The notes under the pieces are model-generated. The model was given only the letters and a program-made list of their open reading frames with translations, searched no databases and had not been told where the DNA came from. 64,000 bases of DNA from contig JBBKVP010000067.1 of NCBI GenBank assembly GCA_037968495.1, forward strand, positions 124,001-188,000, given 5' to 3'. The translations under genes and the position numbers were made by a program. Positions 7,481 through 17,108 of this stretch are shown here, piece by piece (the first letter of the stretch is position 1; each line of letters begins with the position of its first letter). The DNA is from Aestuarierythrobacter sp037968495 (GTDB lineage: Bacteria; Pseudomonadota; Alphaproteobacteria; Sphingomonadales; Sphingomonadaceae).

Positions 7481-9081
7481 GCCTCCAGCTTGTAATCGGA
7501 GAACCGCGCGCGCAGATCTTTCTTGCTGATTTTGCCGGTGGCCGTGTGCGGAATGTCATCCACAAACTCGACCGCATCGGGCATCCACCATTTGGCGATT
7601 TTTCCGGTCAGAAATTCCTTCACCTCTTCGGCGGAAACATCCTGGCCTTCCTTTTTCACGACGAACAGCACGGGGCGTTCATCCCATTTGGGATGCGGCA
7701 TTCCGATAGCAGCAGCCTCGGCAATTGCCGGATGCGCAACGGCTTCATTTTCGAGTTCGACCGAGCTGATCCACTCGCCGCCTGATTTGATCACATCCTT
7801 CGTCCGGTCGGTCAGTTGCAGCGTGCCGTCGGGATGGATGATGCCGACATCGCCGGTGTCGAACCACTGGTCGGCATCAGTCGCATCTTCCTCGGACTTG
7901 AAATAGCGTTTGATGACCCATGGACCGCGAATTTGTAGCGCGCCCGAAACCTTGCCATCACGCGGCAATTCGCTGGTCATATCGTCGAGATCGACAATCC
8001 GCAGTTCGACGCCGAACACGGGCCGCCCTTGCATCACGACCACATCGACCTGCTGCTCAAACGTCAGATCCTCCCAATCATGCGTTGGCGCCCCGCAGGT
8101 GCCAATGGGGCTAGTTTCCGTCATACCCCAGGCATGCGCGACGCGGGTGCCATTCTTCATCAGCCGCTCGATCATGAAGCGCGGTGCAGCAGAACCGCCG
8201 ATGATGGCTTGTTTCAGCTGCGGCAGTCCCTCGCCGGTCGCATCGCAATGTTGGAAGATGCCGAGCCAAACGGTTGGCACACCGGCAGAATGCGTGACTT
8301 TCTCGCGCTTCATGAGATTGAGCAGCACTTGCGGATCATTCACGGCGGAATAGACAAACTTCACGCCCGCCATCGCGCCTGACCACGGCAGGCCCCAGCT
8401 GGCGGCGTGGAACATCGGTACCACCGGCAGCATCACACTTTGGACAGAGAAATCGAAGGCCTGCGGTTGGAGGCCAGCCATAGCGTGCAAGTAAGTCGAG
8501 CGGTGTTCGTACAGCACGCCCTTGGGATTACCCGTAGTGCCGCTTGTGTAGCAAAGCATGCAGGGATCACGCTCGTCACCGTCGGCCCATTCGGTGTTGC
8601 CATCTTCGGCGCCGATCCAATCTTCGAAGCCCAGCGCGTCGCTGCCCGCTGGCGGATCGTAGCAAATGTAATGCTCGATCGTCGTCCATTTGGATTTCAT
8701 CTTGTCGATGATCGGCTGGAATGCCGCATCATACAGCATCACCTTATCTTCGGCATGGTTGGCGATATATTCGAACTGGTCTTCGAACAGGCGCGGGTTG
8801 ATCGTGTGGAGCACGCCGCCAACGCCGACTGCGCCGTACCAACTGACCAAATGGCGCGAATGGTTCATGGCAAGAGTCGCGATGCGGTCGCCCGTGCTGA
8901 CGCCCAATTTGCGCAGCGCCTGTGTCATCTTCAACGCATCATAGCGAACCTCTGCCCAATTCGTTCGGGTTTCAGTTCCGTCCGCCCAATAGGTCAGGAT
9001 TTCGCGCGGTCCATGCTCGCGCGCCGCATGGTCGATTATGTTTGTAACTCGCAGCTTATAGTCCTGCATCGCACCTAACAT
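7477..9081 (-). CDS. Medium/long-chain acyl-CoA ligase (AMP-binding)
   Basis: This member of the adenylate-forming superfamily activates a fatty acid to its acyl-CoA through an acyl-AMP. The 534-residue product has the ATP-binding loop YTSGTTGNPKG at residues 178-188. It also has the AWGMTETSP motif, a WFDTGDVG aspartate motif, and the C-terminal TGKISKKDLR lysine motif. The N-terminal half resembles AlkK/DmdB-type medium-chain ligases, but the substrate cannot be read from sequence. The start at 9081 is supported by a GGAGAG ribosome-binding site about seven bases upstream. It is the first gene of a minus-strand operon with the DUF1330 gene. Confidence 0.92.
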   Translation of the reverse strand: MLGAMQDYKLRVTNIIDHAAREHGPREILTYWADGTETRTNWAEVRYDALKMTQALRKLGVSTGDRIATLAMNHSRHLVSWYGAVGVGGVLHTINPRLFEDQFEYIANHAEDKVMLYDAAFQPIIDKMKSKWTTIEHYICYDPPAGSDALGFEDWIGAEDGNTEWADGDERDPCMLCYTSGTTGNPKGVLYEHRSTYLHAMAGLQPQAFDFSVQSVMLPVVPMFHAASWGLPWSGAMAGVKFVYSAVNDPQVLLNLMKREKVTHSAGVPTVWLGIFQHCDATGEGLPQLKQAIIGGSAAPRFMIERLMKNGTRVAHAWGMTETSPIGTCGAPTHDWEDLTFEQQVDVVVMQGRPVFGVELRIVDLDDMTSELPRDGKVSGALQIRGPWVIKRYFKSEEDATDADQWFDTGDVGIIHPDGTLQLTDRTKDVIKSGGEWISSVELENEAVAHPAIAEAAAIGMPHPKWDERPVLFVVKKEGQDVSAEEVKEFLTGKIAKWWMPDAVEFVDDIPHTATGKISKKDLRARFSDYKLEA

Positions 9082-9150
9082 GTCATTCTCTCCAAGTTTC
9101 TTTTGAAGACTGGTTGCACTGCCAGCGCGCGCAGGTCAAACCTCCAATCC

Positions 9151-9468
9151 ATGAGCGCACTTCAGGCTTTCAAAACCGTCCTCGTCGACAACCTCGATCT
9201 CGCGAAGGATGCCTTGCATATCTATGTCGCTCTGATCGTGTTTTTTGGATGCTGCCTGCTGTTCAAATGGAAGGCGCACCAATGGCGGCCATGGCTCGCG
9301 GTTCTGGTTGTTGCCTCAATTGGCGAGGCTTGGGATATTCGCGACAATTGGGTCTATGAAAGGCCCATAATGCTCGCTTGGAGTTTCAAAGATCTTTGGA
9401 ATACCATGCTGGTGCCGACCATCATCGTGATGCTGGCGCGATACACCCGCGTGTTCCGGAAGCGTTAG
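9151..9468 (+). CDS. Small inner-membrane protein of unknown function
   Basis: The 105-residue product has hydrophobic segments at about residues 20-40, 46-58 and 80-97. A conserved-looking acidic/aromatic stretch, GEAWDIRDNWVYERP, lies between helices two and three. The ATG at 9151 is preferred over an earlier in-frame ATG at 9103 because it starts at a compact N-terminus (MSALQAF). Its stop codon overlaps the dnaE stop by four bases on the opposite strand. I do not recognise the family with confidence. Confidence 0.6.
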   Translation: MSALQAFKTVLVDNLDLAKDALHIYVALIVFFGCCLLFKWKAHQWRPWLAVLVVASIGEAWDIRDNWVYERPIMLAWSFKDLWNTMLVPTIIVMLARYTRVFRKR

Positions 9469-12400
9469 GCGACGAGGCGCAAATGCAATCCGGCGCGTTT
9501 CGGCTTGAGTTCGACATTGGCGAGACCATCGACTTCGACCAGCTTTTCTGCCAATTCGCCATCTAATTGGAAGTCTTCGCCTAGCAGAACTGTGGCGCTG
9601 GTTTTCTCCTCCGTTTTAATCCGCGCCTGAACTTCGCCGCGCCCATCCGCGCCAGTTTCGAGCATCGACGCCAATATATGCAATGCGACTTCGTCCCGAA
9701 TGTCGAGCGTCAGCTGCATAGATGTACCGCCAGTGACTTCCGACAATGGCCGTGCGCTGCGAATAGTTATGCGTGGTGGTTCATCCGGGCTTGGCGAATC
9801 CAGCTCGACATTGATGAGCAGGCAGGTGCCTTCTTTGGCCCAGCGCTGCATCGGTTCGACCAGCGTTTCCTCGAAACATGCCGCGCTAAATTGGCCCGAA
9901 GGGTCGGAGAAATCAGCCCGTACAAAGTCCTTGCCGCGGCGCGTCTTACCGCGATTTACGGACTCGACCATAGCAGCCATCACTGCCGCCTGCCTGCCGC
10001 CGCCCGGAACACCCGAACCCATGATGTTCGAATAAGACCGAGCGCCATTGGCGGATGCAACGGCCTTGAACTGCGTCACGGGATGCGCCGCGAAATAGAA
10101 GCCAAACGTATCGCGTTCATGCGACATCATGTCCGAACGCGACCATTCTTCGGTTTCGACCAGGCGCAAGTCAGGCGCGCTGTGCTCCTCGCCGCCGAAC
10201 AGACCACCCTGCCCGCTGGTTCGTTCACGGTTCGCCGCTTCCGCAATCGCAATCAGCATATCGGCATTGGCGAACAATGCTGCACGGCTGGGTTCAAGTT
10301 CGTCTAGCGCTCCGGCAGATACCAACGATTCGAGCTGGCGGCGGTTCATGGAGCCTTGAGGCAAACGCTCGAACATTTGTTGCAGGTTCTCAAACGGACC
10401 ATTTGCGTCGCGCTCAGCGGCAATGGCATCCATGGCTTTCTCACCCACATTTCGCAGGCCAGCGAGGCCGTATCTTACCGCGTAACCATCATCGGTTTGC
10501 TCAACCGAAAACTCGGCTTTGGAACGATTTATGTCCGGCCCAACCAGTTCAATTCCCGAACGCCGCATATCATCGACGAAGATCGCCAGTTTTTCTGACT
10601 GGTGCATTTCGAAGCACATAGCGGCGGCGCAGAATTCGTGCGGGTAATGCGTCTTCAGCCATGCCGTTTGATAGGCAAGCAGAGCGTATGCTGCAGCATG
10701 AGATTTGTTGAAGCCATAACCCGCAAACTTGTCGATCAAATCGAACAATTCGTTGGCCTTGCCCTTCTCGATGCCGGAGTTCTCAAGACACCCGTCGACA
10801 AAACGCTGACGTTGCGCATCCATTTCGGCCTGAACCTTCTTACCCATCGCGCGGCGCAGCAAGTCTGCATCGCCAAGTGAATATCCTGCGAGTATCTGCG
10901 CAGCTTGCATCACCTGTTCCTGGTAGACGAAGATACCGTAAGTTTCGGAAAGAACGCCTTCAAGTTTCGGGTGCGGATATTCGATCGCCACTTCGCCGGA
11001 CTTGCGCTGGCCGAACAGCGGAATGTTATCCATCGGCCCCGGGCGGTAGAGCGAGACGAGCGCGATAATGTCTTCAAACTTGGACGGCTTCACTGCCGTC
11101 AGTGTCCGCCGCATACCTTCGGATTCCAGCTGGAAAACTCCGACCGTGTTGCCCGATTTGAGCAGATCGTAAACCGAGGCATCGTCCCAAGCGAGCGCAT
11201 CAAGGTCGAGCTCAATCCCGCGTGCCTCGAGCAGGTCGAGCGCCTTGCGCAGTACCGACAGCGTTTTCAGGCCCAAGAAGTCGAACTTTACCAGGCCGCT
11301 GCTCTCGACATGCTTCATATCAAACTGCGTTACCGGCATATCCGAACGCGGATCGCGGTAGAGCGGAACGAGCTGAGCCAACGGCCGATCACCGATGACC
11401 ACACCGGCGGCGTGGGTCGAACTGTTACGCGGCAATCCCTCCAGCTGCATCGCCAGGTCGACAAGACGCTTCACTTCGTCGCTCTCGGTGTATTCCTTCC
11501 TGAATTCCGCCGCACCGTTCAGCGCACGCGGCAGGGTCCACGGATCGGTGGGGTGGTTCGGGATCATCTTGCAGAGCCGGTCGACGTGATTGTAGCTCAT
11601 CTGCAAAATCCGGCCCGTGTCGCGCAATACAGCGCGGGCCTTCAACTTACCGAATGTGATGATCTGCGCGACGTGATCACTACCGTATTTCTGCTGCACA
11701 TAGCGGATTACTTCGCCGCGCCGCGTTTCGCAGAAATCAATGTCGAAGTCAGGCATCGACACACGTTCCGGGTTCAGGAACCGTTCGAACAGCAGGCCAA
11801 GTTTGATGGGGTCAAGGTCGGTAATCGTCAGCGACCATGCAACCAAAGAACCCGCGCCCGAACCACGGCCCGGGCCGACCGGAATTCCATTGTCCTTAGC
11901 CCATTTGATGAAATCGGCAACGATCAGGAAATAGCCGGGGAAACCCATTTTAACGATAACATCGACTTCGAATGCAAGCCGGTCATCGTAGATCTTGCGC
12001 TCCTCCGCCGACATGTGGCCGTAGGGTTCGAGCCGCTTTTCCAGTCCTTTGCGCGCATCATCACCCAGCGCCTTGGCCTCGCCCTCAAGATCACCTGCAA
12101 GGCTTGGAAGAATGGGATCGCGGTAAGGCGGCGCATAGGCACAGCGCTTGGCCACAACCAACGTATTCGCAGTTGCCTCGGGCAGATCGGAGAACAGCTC
12201 CTCCATCATCCGCACGGACTTCACAAAAGCCTCGGGATTGGAACGCGGACGCTCCGCCGCGTCGATGTGCGTCGAATTGGCAATACAGAGCATTGCATCA
12301 TGCGCAGAATGAAAATGCGGATCAGCAAAGTTCGCGGGATTGGTCGCGACCAGTGGTAAGTTCCGCGCATAGGCCAGTGCTATGAGCTCCGCATCTGCGT

Positions 12401-12938
12401 CGCCCTCCTGCACCTGCCGATGCCGCGCAATTTCGATATATAGCCGCCCAGGAAACAGCTCCTCCAACTTCTCGCAAAGCACTTCGGCTTCGTCTTGCTT
12501 GCCGTTCGCCAGCAGCCGCTCGATTGCACCTTCGCGCGCGCCGGTGAGTGCAATCAGGCCGTCCGCGTGACCCTCAAGCGCCGACATCGGGACGTGAGGG
12601 TCCAATTCAAGTGGCCGCGCCAAATGGGCTTCGCTGACCAAATGGCACAGGTTCTCGTAACCGGCCTCATCCTGAGCATAGAGCGGTAGATAATCGATCT
12701 GCTCGGCGTCGCCATCACGGCAAACCCCCACAAGCGCGCCGATGATGGGCTGAATGCCTTCCGCAATACATGCCGAAGCAAACGCCACCACGCCATAAAG
12801 TCCGTTGCGGTCGCATATGGCGATGGCGGGAAAGCCGCGTTCCTTGGCGAGTTTCGCGATAGCCTTCGGATCAATCGCCCCCTCAAGCAATGAGTAGGAC
12901 GACAAGACGCGTAAAGGGACGAAATCAGCATGAACCAT
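9465..12938 (-). CDS. dnaE: DNA polymerase III alpha subunit
   Basis: This is the replicative polymerase catalytic subunit, 1157 residues, which is normal for DnaE. An N-terminal PHP domain is followed by the polymerase core with GPGRGSGAGSLVAWSL and the metal-binding PDFDIDFCETRRGEVIRYV at about residues 393-411. The helix-hairpin-helix and OB-fold regions come after. In the PHP domain the usual metal-ligand HxHS and TDH motifs read LRVLSSYS and CDRNGLYG, so intrinsic exonuclease activity is unlikely. Proofreading presumably relies on a DnaQ-type subunit. The start at 12938 gives MVHADFVPLRV, as in related proteins. Confidence 0.97.
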   Translation of the reverse strand: MVHADFVPLRVLSSYSLLEGAIDPKAIAKLAKERGFPAIAICDRNGLYGVVAFASACIAEGIQPIIGALVGVCRDGDAEQIDYLPLYAQDEAGYENLCHLVSEAHLARPLELDPHVPMSALEGHADGLIALTGAREGAIERLLANGKQDEAEVLCEKLEELFPGRLYIEIARHRQVQEGDADAELIALAYARNLPLVATNPANFADPHFHSAHDAMLCIANSTHIDAAERPRSNPEAFVKSVRMMEELFSDLPEATANTLVVAKRCAYAPPYRDPILPSLAGDLEGEAKALGDDARKGLEKRLEPYGHMSAEERKIYDDRLAFEVDVIVKMGFPGYFLIVADFIKWAKDNGIPVGPGRGSGAGSLVAWSLTITDLDPIKLGLLFERFLNPERVSMPDFDIDFCETRRGEVIRYVQQKYGSDHVAQIITFGKLKARAVLRDTGRILQMSYNHVDRLCKMIPNHPTDPWTLPRALNGAAEFRKEYTESDEVKRLVDLAMQLEGLPRNSSTHAAGVVIGDRPLAQLVPLYRDPRSDMPVTQFDMKHVESSGLVKFDFLGLKTLSVLRKALDLLEARGIELDLDALAWDDASVYDLLKSGNTVGVFQLESEGMRRTLTAVKPSKFEDIIALVSLYRPGPMDNIPLFGQRKSGEVAIEYPHPKLEGVLSETYGIFVYQEQVMQAAQILAGYSLGDADLLRRAMGKKVQAEMDAQRQRFVDGCLENSGIEKGKANELFDLIDKFAGYGFNKSHAAAYALLAYQTAWLKTHYPHEFCAAAMCFEMHQSEKLAIFVDDMRRSGIELVGPDINRSKAEFSVEQTDDGYAVRYGLAGLRNVGEKAMDAIAAERDANGPFENLQQMFERLPQGSMNRRQLESLVSAGALDELEPSRAALFANADMLIAIAEAANRERTSGQGGLFGGEEHSAPDLRLVETEEWSRSDMMSHERDTFGFYFAAHPVTQFKAVASANGARSYSNIMGSGVPGGGRQAAVMAAMVESVNRGKTRRGKDFVRADFSDPSGQFSAACFEETLVEPMQRWAKEGTCLLINVELDSPSPDEPPRITIRSARPLSEVTGGTSMQLTLDIRDEVALHILASMLETGADGRGEVQARIKTEEKTSATVLLGEDFQLDGELAEKLVEVDGLANVELKPKRAGLHLRLVA

Positions 12939-12994
12939 ACGGCGAAACTAGGCTATTTACCGCAAGACGGAAGGGGCCAAACCCGCCATATCCA

Positions 12995-13474
12995 CTAAAG
13001 CAGTTTCTCGATGTCCCGGCGCATGGATTTTGGTGTGTCTGTCGGCGCGTAACGCTTCACGACATTGCCCTCGCGATCGATCAGGAATTTGGTGAAATTC
13101 CATTTGATGCGCCGCGATCCCATCAGGCCGGGGGCTTCTTTCTTCAACCAGTCGAACAGCGGGTCCGCATCGGCGCCGTTGACGTCAACTTTCTCCATCA
13201 GCGGGAATGTGACGTCATATTTGAGACTGCAGAAATTGGCGATTTCTTCGGCATTGCCCGGTTCCTGCGCGCCAAACTGGTTGCAGGGAAATGCGATGAC
13301 TTCGAAGCCCTTGTCGCCCAACTCGCGGTGGAGTACCTCCAGCCCTTCATATTGCGGGGTAAAGCCGCATTGGCTAGCCGTGTTGACAACCAGCAGCACC
13401 TGACCCTTCTTCTTGGAAAGGTCGAGCGTAGTGCCATCAGGCATCTTGGCATTGAAATCGGCAATGGTGGTCAT
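12995..13474 (-). CDS. Glutathione peroxidase family protein (cysteine type)
   Basis: This cytoplasmic thiol peroxidase reduces hydroperoxides. The 159-residue length is typical. The catalytic tetrad is visible: C36 in NTASQCGFTP, Q66 in FPCNQFG, and W125-N126 in KWNFTKF. The active residue is cysteine, not selenocysteine. A second cysteine in ANFCSLKYD at about residue 82 may be the resolving residue, so thioredoxin rather than glutathione may be the donor; this is inference from the family. The gene lies downstream of lolD on the minus strand with about 50 bases between them. Confidence 0.93.
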   Translation of the reverse strand: MTTIADFNAKMPDGTTLDLSKKKGQVLLVVNTASQCGFTPQYEGLEVLHRELGDKGFEVIAFPCNQFGAQEPGNAEEIANFCSLKYDVTFPLMEKVDVNGADADPLFDWLKKEAPGLMGSRRIKWNFTKFLIDREGNVVKRYAPTDTPKSMRRDIEKLL

Positions 13475-13525
13475 GTAGGTTCCTTCGAGCTATCGGCGAC
13501 CCTTAGCACAATGCGCGTCATGCGC

Positions 13526-14200
13526 CTACGTCAGCACGCCTTCGTGCAAGCGGACCACGCGGTCCATTTTCGCAGCTAGCCGTTCGTTATGCGTCGCCAC
13601 GAGAGCGGCACTGCCCTCGCCCCGGACAAGTCGGAGGAACTCTTCAAGCACGCGGTCGGCTGTAAGTTCATCGAGGTTGCCTGTCGGTTCATCTGCCAGC
13701 ACCAGCTCGGGATGGTTCGCCAGAGCACGAGCCACGGCAACGCGCTGCTGCTCGCCGCCAGATAGCTGGCTGGGCCTGTGGGTCAGGCGCTTGCCCAGTC
13801 CCAGACCTGTGAGCAATTCATCCGCCCGGACTTCCGCATCAGCGCGCGAAACATGCGACACCATTTGCGGCAGGATGACATTTTCCTGCGCGTTGAAGTC
13901 AGGCAGCAGATGGTGGAATTGATACACAAAACCAAGATGGTCGCGCCTCAATCGGCTGCGGTCGTCGCCTGAAAGCCCGCTGGCGTCCGTTCCAGCAATC
14001 TCGATCGTGCCGCCAAATCCACCCTCGAGCAGACCGACAGCCTGCAGCAAGGTGGATTTACCGGACCCGGAAGGTCCGACCAGCGCAACAATTTCGCCCG
14101 GACGAATCTCGAGATCAACGCCGCGCAGCACGTCAATACGCACCCCGCCTTGCTCGAAGCTGCGCGTCAATTTGGTGAGGCGGACGACTGGCTCACTCAT
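13526..14200 (-). CDS. lolD: Lipoprotein-releasing ABC transporter, ATP-binding subunit
   Basis: LolD powers release of outer-membrane lipoproteins from the inner membrane to the chaperone LolA. The 224-residue ATPase has Walker A GPSGSGKST at residues 42-50, the signature LSGGEQQ at 146-152, and Walker B LVLADEPTGNLD from about 167. The QFHHLLPDFNAQENV segment after the Q-loop is typical of LolD/MacB-type ATPases. It overlaps the upstream permease gene by eight bases. LolD and one permease gene thus form the transport operon, implying a LolC-type homodimer or a second permease elsewhere. Confidence 0.95.
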   Translation of the reverse strand: MSEPVVRLTKLTRSFEQGGVRIDVLRGVDLEIRPGEIVALVGPSGSGKSTLLQAVGLLEGGFGGTIEIAGTDASGLSGDDRSRLRRDHLGFVYQFHHLLPDFNAQENVILPQMVSHVSRADAEVRADELLTGLGLGKRLTHRPSQLSGGEQQRVAVARALANHPELVLADEPTGNLDELTADRVLEEFLRLVRGEGSAALVATHNERLAAKMDRVVRLHEGVLT

Positions 14201-15434
14201 AACGAAGCACCTGAACTGGATCGGTGTTGGCTGCCTTCAGCGCAGGATAGAGCGTCGCAAGGAAGCTGAGGCCCATCGCGAGTACGCAAATGCCGATGAC
14301 TTCGGCGGGGTCGGTCTTGGCAGGTAGTTCGGACAGGAACCGGATCGATGGATCCCATATGTTTTGCCCCGTCACAAACTGAATGCCCATTACGATATTC
14401 TGACGGAAGAAAAGAACAACGAAGCCGAGCACCAAGCCGCTCAAAGTGCCGATTGCGCCCACCATCACGCCGGTGGTGACGAAAATCTTGAGCAAACTGC
14501 GCCGCGTCGCGCCCATCGTTCGCATAATGGCAATGTCCCGCGTTTTCGCGCGCACCAGCATCACCAGCGATGACAGGATGTTGAACGCCGCAACCAGCAC
14601 GATCATCGACAGAGCGAAGAACATCGCCACACGCTCGACTTCCAGTGCTTCAAATAGGCTGGAATTGATGGTCTTCCAATCATTGACCACCGCCTTGCCT
14701 GCGAGCTTTTCCTGCAAGGGTTCGAGGATCTCACCGACATCGTCAGGATCGGTCGTCTTCACCTCAATCATACCGATAGTGTCACCGATCAGCATAAGAG
14801 TTTGAGCGTCGGCTATCGGCATGACCACGAAGGCCTGATCATAGTCATATATGCCGGTCTCGAACAACGCCGAAACTTCATAGCCGATCTGACGCGGGAC
14901 AGTGCCAAACGGTGTTGCGCGCCCTTGCGGGTTAATGATCGTAATCGTGTCACCGATCCGTGCACCGAGATTTTCCGCGAGACGCGCACCGATGGCGACT
15001 TTGCTCGCACCAGCATTCAGCTCGTTCATCCGCCCAAGCAGCACTTTATCTTCGAGCTTGTCGATATCTGCCTGCGTATTGCCGCGCACCAATATCGCCT
15101 CGACCCGGCCATTGAAGCTAGCGAGCAAGGGCTGTTCAATTAGCGGTGAAGCGCTGACGACGCCGGGCGTCTCGCGGACATCCTCCAGCACGTTCTGCCA
15201 ATCATCGAGCCGCCCGCCATATGCCTGGATAATAGCATGGCCATTCAGCCCCACGATCTTATCCAACAATTCGGCGCGAAACCCGTTCATCACGCTCATC
15301 ACCACAATCAGCAACGCCACGCTGAGCATAACGACGCCTATCGATATGCCAGCGACCAAAGCGATAAAGGCTTCGCCCTTGCCCGGCATCATATACCGTT
15401 TGGCGATTGTCCATTCGAAGGGGGAGAGGATCAA
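14193..15434 (-). CDS. lolC: Lipoprotein-releasing ABC transporter permease (LolC/E type)
   Basis: This inner-membrane permease partners LolD in lipoprotein sorting. It has the MacB/LolCE layout: one N-terminal helix (AFIALVAGISIGVVML), a large periplasmic domain, then three C-terminal helices in an FtsX-type region around MFFALSMIVLVAAFNILSSL. The TTG at 15434 is chosen because it gives the N-terminus (M)ILSPFEWTIAKRYMMPG typical of sphingomonad homologues, 413 residues in total. A longer reading from TTG at 15497 adds 21 residues with no membrane or signal character. The start remains uncertain because neither TTG has a strong ribosome-binding site. Confidence 0.9.
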   Translation of the reverse strand: MILSPFEWTIAKRYMMPGKGEAFIALVAGISIGVVMLSVALLIVVMSVMNGFRAELLDKIVGLNGHAIIQAYGGRLDDWQNVLEDVRETPGVVSASPLIEQPLLASFNGRVEAILVRGNTQADIDKLEDKVLLGRMNELNAGASKVAIGARLAENLGARIGDTITIINPQGRATPFGTVPRQIGYEVSALFETGIYDYDQAFVVMPIADAQTLMLIGDTIGMIEVKTTDPDDVGEILEPLQEKLAGKAVVNDWKTINSSLFEALEVERVAMFFALSMIVLVAAFNILSSLVMLVRAKTRDIAIMRTMGATRRSLLKIFVTTGVMVGAIGTLSGLVLGFVVLFFRQNIVMGIQFVTGQNIWDPSIRFLSELPAKTDPAEVIGICVLAMGLSFLATLYPALKAANTDPVQVLRYE

Positions 15435-15638
15435 GGTAAGTAGCTTCGCTTTGTCATATGTACGCGCGGGCTTAGTCGGGCCAATGTGAAGGCGCAATGA
15501 AATTGCTCGTCCCGCCGCATTTCTCTCTGGGTCGCATTTCTCGTCGAAAGCCCAATCAATTCGGGATCATTGGCCTTGTAATGAATCGGTAACACCGCCA
15601 TTGAGCCATCAGGTCAAACTGGCTGGCGGCGGACCAAT

Positions 15639-17108
15639 ATGAACCTCACTAATCCATTACTTGATTTGCACGGCGATAAGCTGCGTGAAGAATGCGGCGT
15701 TTTCGGCGCGATCAATGCCAATGACGCCTCGGCGCTCACGGCTTTGGGTCTGCATGCCTTGCAGCATCGCGGGCAGGAAGCTGCCGGCATAACCAGTTAT
15801 GATGGTGAAGAATTCCACACGCTGCGCGGTACGGGTCACGTTGCGGAAAACTTCTCCACCAGCGAAGCGCTTGGCGTTCTGCCAGGCAATATGGCTGCTG
15901 GTCATGTCCGCTATTCCACCACCGGCGGCGCGGGTCTGCGTAACGTGCAGCCGCTCTATGCCGATCTCGCTGCGGGCGGGTTCGCCATTGCACATAATGG
16001 CAATATCTCGAACGCCCAGACGCTGCGGACCGATCTTGTCCGGCGCGGGGCGATCTTCCAGTCGACTTCCGACACCGAAGTCATCATCCACCTTGTCGCG
16101 ACTAGCCGCTATCCGACTTTACTCGACCGTTTCGTCGATGCATTGCGGATGGTCGAAGGTGCCTACTCTCTGGTCTGCATGACCAAAGAAGGCATGATTG
16201 GCTGCCGCGATCCGCTGGGTATACGTCCGCTCGTTATAGGCCGGATCGGCAAGACGGTTATTTTCGCCAGTGAAACAGTGGCCTTGGATGTTGTCGGCGC
16301 AAAATTCGAACGCCAGGTTGATCCGGGCGAGCTTATCCAGGTCGATCATGAGGGCAAGATTTCCTCGCACCGTCCATTCGGCGATCACAAATCGCGCCCC
16401 TGCATCTTTGAACATGTGTATTTCAGCCGCCCTGATTCGATCTTTGACGGCCGCTCGGTTTACGAAGCGCGAAAGGCCATCGGGATGCAGCTAGCTATCG
16501 AAAACCATGTCGATTGCGATCTTGTGGTGCCCGTTCCCGATAGCGGCGTTCCAGCGGCAATCGGCTATGCCCAGCAATCGGGCGTGCCGTTTGAATTGGG
16601 CATTATCCGCTCGCACTATGTGGGCCGCACATTCATCCAGCCATCGGACAGCGCGCGCCAATCCAGCGTAAAGCGCAAGCACAATGCCAATCGCGGCTTG
16701 GTCGAAGGCAAACGGATCGTCCTGATCGACGATTCTATCGTGCGCGGCACAACCAGCATGAAAATTGTCGAAATGATGCGCGAGGCGGGGGCAACCGAAG
16801 TCCACTTCCGCGTCGCCAGTCCGCCCACGGCACATAGCTGCTTCTACGGCGTCGACACGCCGGAACGCTCAAAGTTGCTCGCAGCACGAATGGAATTGGA
16901 GCCGATGCGTGAATTCATCCGCGCAGACAGCCTCGCCTTCGTATCAATCGATGGACTTTACCGCGCCGTAAGCGGCGTTGAGCGTGACGACGATCAGCCG
17001 AAATATTGCGACGCCTGCTTCACCGGCGAATATCCAACCTCGCTGACCGATCACGACGGCGGAGAGAAGCCCGCGCAGTTACCATTCCCAGTTAACAAAG
17101 TCGCATAA
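15639..17108 (+). CDS. purF: Amidophosphoribosyltransferase
   Basis: PurF makes phosphoribosylamine from PRPP and glutamine, the first step of purine synthesis. The 489-residue protein has a short propeptide, with the glutaminase nucleophile at C19 (REECGVFGAI). The Ntn-type domain shows LHALQHRGQEAAGI. The PRPP loop is VLIDDSIVRGTTS. Four cysteines matching the iron-sulfur type of the Bacillus enzyme are visible at about C255, C401, C457 and C460, so this is an oxygen-sensitive, cluster-bearing PurF whose N-terminus is processed. Its last base is shared with the start of the downstream SDR gene. Confidence 0.97.
   Translation: MNLTNPLLDLHGDKLREECGVFGAINANDASALTALGLHALQHRGQEAAGITSYDGEEFHTLRGTGHVAENFSTSEALGVLPGNMAAGHVRYSTTGGAGLRNVQPLYADLAAGGFAIAHNGNISNAQTLRTDLVRRGAIFQSTSDTEVIIHLVATSRYPTLLDRFVDALRMVEGAYSLVCMTKEGMIGCRDPLGIRPLVIGRIGKTVIFASETVALDVVGAKFERQVDPGELIQVDHEGKISSHRPFGDHKSRPCIFEHVYFSRPDSIFDGRSVYEARKAIGMQLAIENHVDCDLVVPVPDSGVPAAIGYAQQSGVPFELGIIRSHYVGRTFIQPSDSARQSSVKRKHNANRGLVEGKRIVLIDDSIVRGTTSMKIVEMMREAGATEVHFRVASPPTAHSCFYGVDTPERSKLLAARMELEPMREFIRADSLAFVSIDGLYRAVSGVERDDDQPKYCDACFTGEYPTSLTDHDGGEKPAQLPFPVNKVA

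Noticed and set aside
10905..12359. Long plus-strand frame opposite dnaE, and similar long antisense frames opposite other genes
   Set aside because: These are shadows of strongly coding GC-rich genes and show no recognisable domains.
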